Assembly: GCA_009693225.1 (NCBI GenBank) | Contig: SHXP01000095.1 | Location: forward strand, 1 to 8,225 | DNA length: 8,225 nucleotides | DNA from: Limnohabitans sp. | GTDB lineage: Bacteria > Pseudomonadota > Gammaproteobacteria > Burkholderiales > Burkholderiaceae_C | Reading direction: 5' to 3' | Shown here: positions 7,361 through 8,225 of the stretch, in pieces | Position numbering within the stretch: position 1 is the stretch's first letter | Layout: every line of letters starts with the position of its first letter | Translations under genes and position numbers: made by a program | The notes under the pieces: generated by a model | Seen by the model: the letters and a program-made list of their open reading frames with translations, nothing else | What the model was told of the DNA's origin: nothing | The model's database searches: none

Positions 7361-7803
7361 GTCAATTTTTCTAAAACGGTCGAAAGAGCCACAGGCAGTT
7401 GTGAGACCGGCCTGCGCGTGAGTTTGTCTACATAGACATGGATGAAATGCCCGTGGGCGGCGCACAGCGGCGCGTCTCCGGCAAAGATGCCGACTTCGTA
7501 GCACACGCTAGAGGATCCTATGCGACCCACACGTATACCGGCCTGCACGGTTTGCGGGAAAGCCAGCGACGAGAAGAAGTTGCAATGCGTCTCGACCACC
7601 AGACCGATGGTGTCGCCGTGGTGAATACCCAGCGCCCCGTTGTCAATCAAGTGCGCATTCACCACAGTGTCAAACCACTGGTAGTACACCACGTTGTTTA
7701 CATGGCCGTAAGCGTCGTTGTCCATCCAGCGGGTGGAAATGTTTCTGAAACTTTTGAAGGCTAAGCGCTCAAGCGCCTGCGGGCGGGGGGATGGGGTGGT
7801 CAT
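7357..7803 (-). CDS. acyl-CoA thioesterase, 4HBT hotdog family
   Basis: This is a 148-residue hotdog-fold thioesterase, hydrolysing acyl-CoA to acid and CoA in the cytoplasm. The family signature RWMDNDAYGHVNN occupies residues 25-37. Asp30 aligns with the catalytic aspartate of 4-hydroxybenzoyl-CoA thioesterase, followed by the GHVNN turn that starts the central helix. VVETHCNFFSSLAFP (69-83) and the beta strands to about 126 complete a single hotdog domain of standard length. ATG at 7803 overlaps the TGA of the deacetylase remnant (ATGA) and gives a short polar leader before the domain. An in-frame extension to 8130 would add over 100 low-complexity residues from the wrong frame of the upstream gene and is rejected. 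No Shine-Dalgarno is seen upstream, so translation of the truncated upstream gene may still matter for this one. The chain-length preference cannot be inferred. Confidence 0.92.
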   Translation of the reverse strand: MTTPSPRPQALERLAFKSFRNISTRWMDNDAYGHVNNVVYYQWFDTVVNAHLIDNGALGIHHGDTIGLVVETHCNFFSSLAFPQTVQAGIRVGRIGSSSVCYEVGIFAGDAPLCAAHGHFIHVYVDKLTRRPVSQLPVALSTVLEKLT

Positions 7804-8114
7804 GACTGCTGATTTTGCCAGTGTTGCCAGGCCTCGTAGGCGAGTGCAAAGGTATTGATCTGAACCTGCACCGTGTCTGCCATGTCTTTGCCGTAGCCGC
7901 CGGCCATCGCCATCGCCAGGGGAATGCGTCTGTCGCCGGCCCATTGCAGCACCACGCGGTCGCGCATTTGCAGTCCGGCAAAGCTCAGTTGCAGACGGCC
8001 GAGGCGGTCGCCCTCGTGCGGGTCGGCACCGGCGAGATAAAAAACAAGTCCAGGCTGAAATCGCTGTTCCAGTTGCCCTAACAGGCTGCTGAAATACTCC
8101 CGGAATATGTGCAC
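7800..8114 (-). pseudogene. histone deacetylase family protein, N-terminally truncated remnant
   Basis: Only about 104 residues remain of a protein that normally has about 300 in the bacterial class IV (HDAC11-like) deacetylase group. The piece is the C-terminus: FQPGLVFYLAGADP, then EGDRLGRLQLS, then MAGGYGKDMADTVQVQ. It keeps the third zinc-ligand aspartate (in GADP) and the GGY catalytic tyrosine. It lacks the His-His pair and the Asp-x-His ligands, which lie N-terminal, so it cannot be a working deacetylase by itself. Upstream of the GTG at 8114 this frame stops at TGA 8129-8127; the other two frames stop at TAA 8125-8123 and TAA 8136-8134. No deacetylase-like residues are visible beyond about 8108 in any frame, so a simple frameshift does not explain the loss. 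The stop overlaps the thioesterase ATG. A GGGAG (8101-8097, minus strand) could act as an internal ribosome-binding site. If it is still translated, its role may be only to couple to the thioesterase. Confidence 0.75.
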
Positions 8115-8126
8115 CGATGAGCTTAT

Positions 8127-8225
8127 TCAAACGTTATAGACATAGCAATATTGCAAGCACTTTTTTTGAAAATCATGCGCGCAGCCGATAGTTTTACTGA
8201 AAGCCTTTTTACGATGCGCCGACTT
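8127..8225. other. AT-richer edge sequence, no recognised gene
   Basis: GC is about 39% over 8121-8225, against about 60% in sampled operon sequence. Two minus-strand frames are open from the window edge to stops at 8127 and 8123, but their 32-33 residue ends resemble nothing I know and may be chance or the tail of a gene beyond the edge. A perfect 10-bp palindrome GCAATATTGC lies at 8145-8154, and a TATAAC at 8138-8133 on the minus strand could be a -10 box, though no -35 sits at a suitable distance. No insertion-sequence terminal repeat is recognisable. Confidence 0.4.

Larger units (their letters stand above)
642..8114 (-). other. eight-gene operon with overlapping stop-start junctions
   Basis: Eight consecutive minus-strand genes have essentially no spacer. 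Four junctions are 4-base overlaps: ATGA at 7803-7800 (deacetylase remnant/thioesterase), GTGA at 7360-7357 (thioesterase/nitroreductase), ATGA at 4105-4102 (antiporter/dehydrogenase) and ATGA at 3125-3122 (dehydrogenase/rmuC). The remaining gaps are 13 (nitroreductase/pncB), 6 (pncB/antiporter) and 21 bases (rmuC/MFS). No internal intergenic promoter is possible outside coding sequence. Most starts lack a good Shine-Dalgarno, which fits ribosome re-initiation at the overlaps. The promoter is not identified; it must lie right of 8114 or inside the remnant gene. Confidence 0.8.

Noticed and set aside
7361..7504. N-terminal extension of the nitroreductase
   Set aside because: The 48 extra residues are Arg/Cys-rich, come from another frame of the thioesterase, and the GTG at 7360 with a GTGA overlap gives the normal family start.
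7804..8130. N-terminal extension of the thioesterase
   Set aside because: It is low-complexity sequence read in the wrong frame of the deacetylase remnant; ATG at 7803 gives a standard single hotdog domain.
8115..8135. Insertion-sequence end at the deacetylase break
   Set aside because: No terminal inverted repeat or target duplication is recognisable, and no transposase is visible before the window edge.
8145..8167. Possible plus-strand intrinsic terminator: palindrome followed by seven T
   Set aside because: The palindrome has no loop and would form only about three base pairs, with six bases before the T-run, too weak for a terminator.
7800..8225. Full-length deacetylase restored by one frameshift
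   Set aside because: The residues upstream of about 8108 in all three minus-strand frames do not resemble the expected deacetylase region, so truncation fits better than a frameshift.
1..8225. CRISPR array, tRNA, rRNA or toxin-antitoxin or defence module
   Set aside because: No regularly spaced repeats, no tRNA cloverleaf or rRNA-like sequence, and no proteins of known defence families were seen; RmuC alone is a housekeeping recombination protein.

Overview
The window looks like a chromosomal segment of a betaproteobacterium, probably Burkholderiales (Comamonadaceae-like). This is inferred from protein style and gene company and was not tested by any search. Every gene I accept is on the minus strand, so the biological order runs from high to low coordinates. 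Sampled operon sequence is about 60% GC. The two ends are poorer: about 30% GC in 421-540, about 48% in the small gene at 55-426, and about 39% in 8121-8225.

From right to left: AT-richer sequence of unknown content (8127-8225); the 3' remnant of a histone-deacetylase-family gene (7800-8114); a hotdog-fold acyl-CoA thioesterase (7357-7803); a nitroreductase (6662-7360); nicotinate phosphoribosyltransferase pncB (5440-6648); a CPA1-type cation:proton antiporter (4102-5433); a GhrB-like D-2-hydroxyacid dehydrogenase (3122-4105); rmuC (1824-3125); and an MFS transporter with an apparent TTG start (642-1802). Then come about 215 bases without a gene, holding three inverted repeats and a possible promoter, and a small cupin-like gene (55-426).

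The eight genes from 8114 to 642 form one tightly packed transcription unit. Four junctions are 4-base ATGA/GTGA stop-start overlaps and the other three gaps are 6, 13 and 21 bases. Good Shine-Dalgarno sequences are scarce, so translational coupling is likely. The cargo is mostly housekeeping: NAD salvage (PncB), NAD(P)H- and flavin-dependent redox enzymes, an acyl-CoA thioesterase, ion and solute transport, and a recombination-limiting nuclease-like protein.

I see no clear new defence system, CRISPR array, mobile element, tRNA or rRNA. The most notable observation is the first gene of the operon. It keeps only the last third of a deacetylase, stop codons lie in all three frames just upstream, and base composition drops there. 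This suggests a deletion or rearrangement that removed the start of the operon and probably its original promoter.
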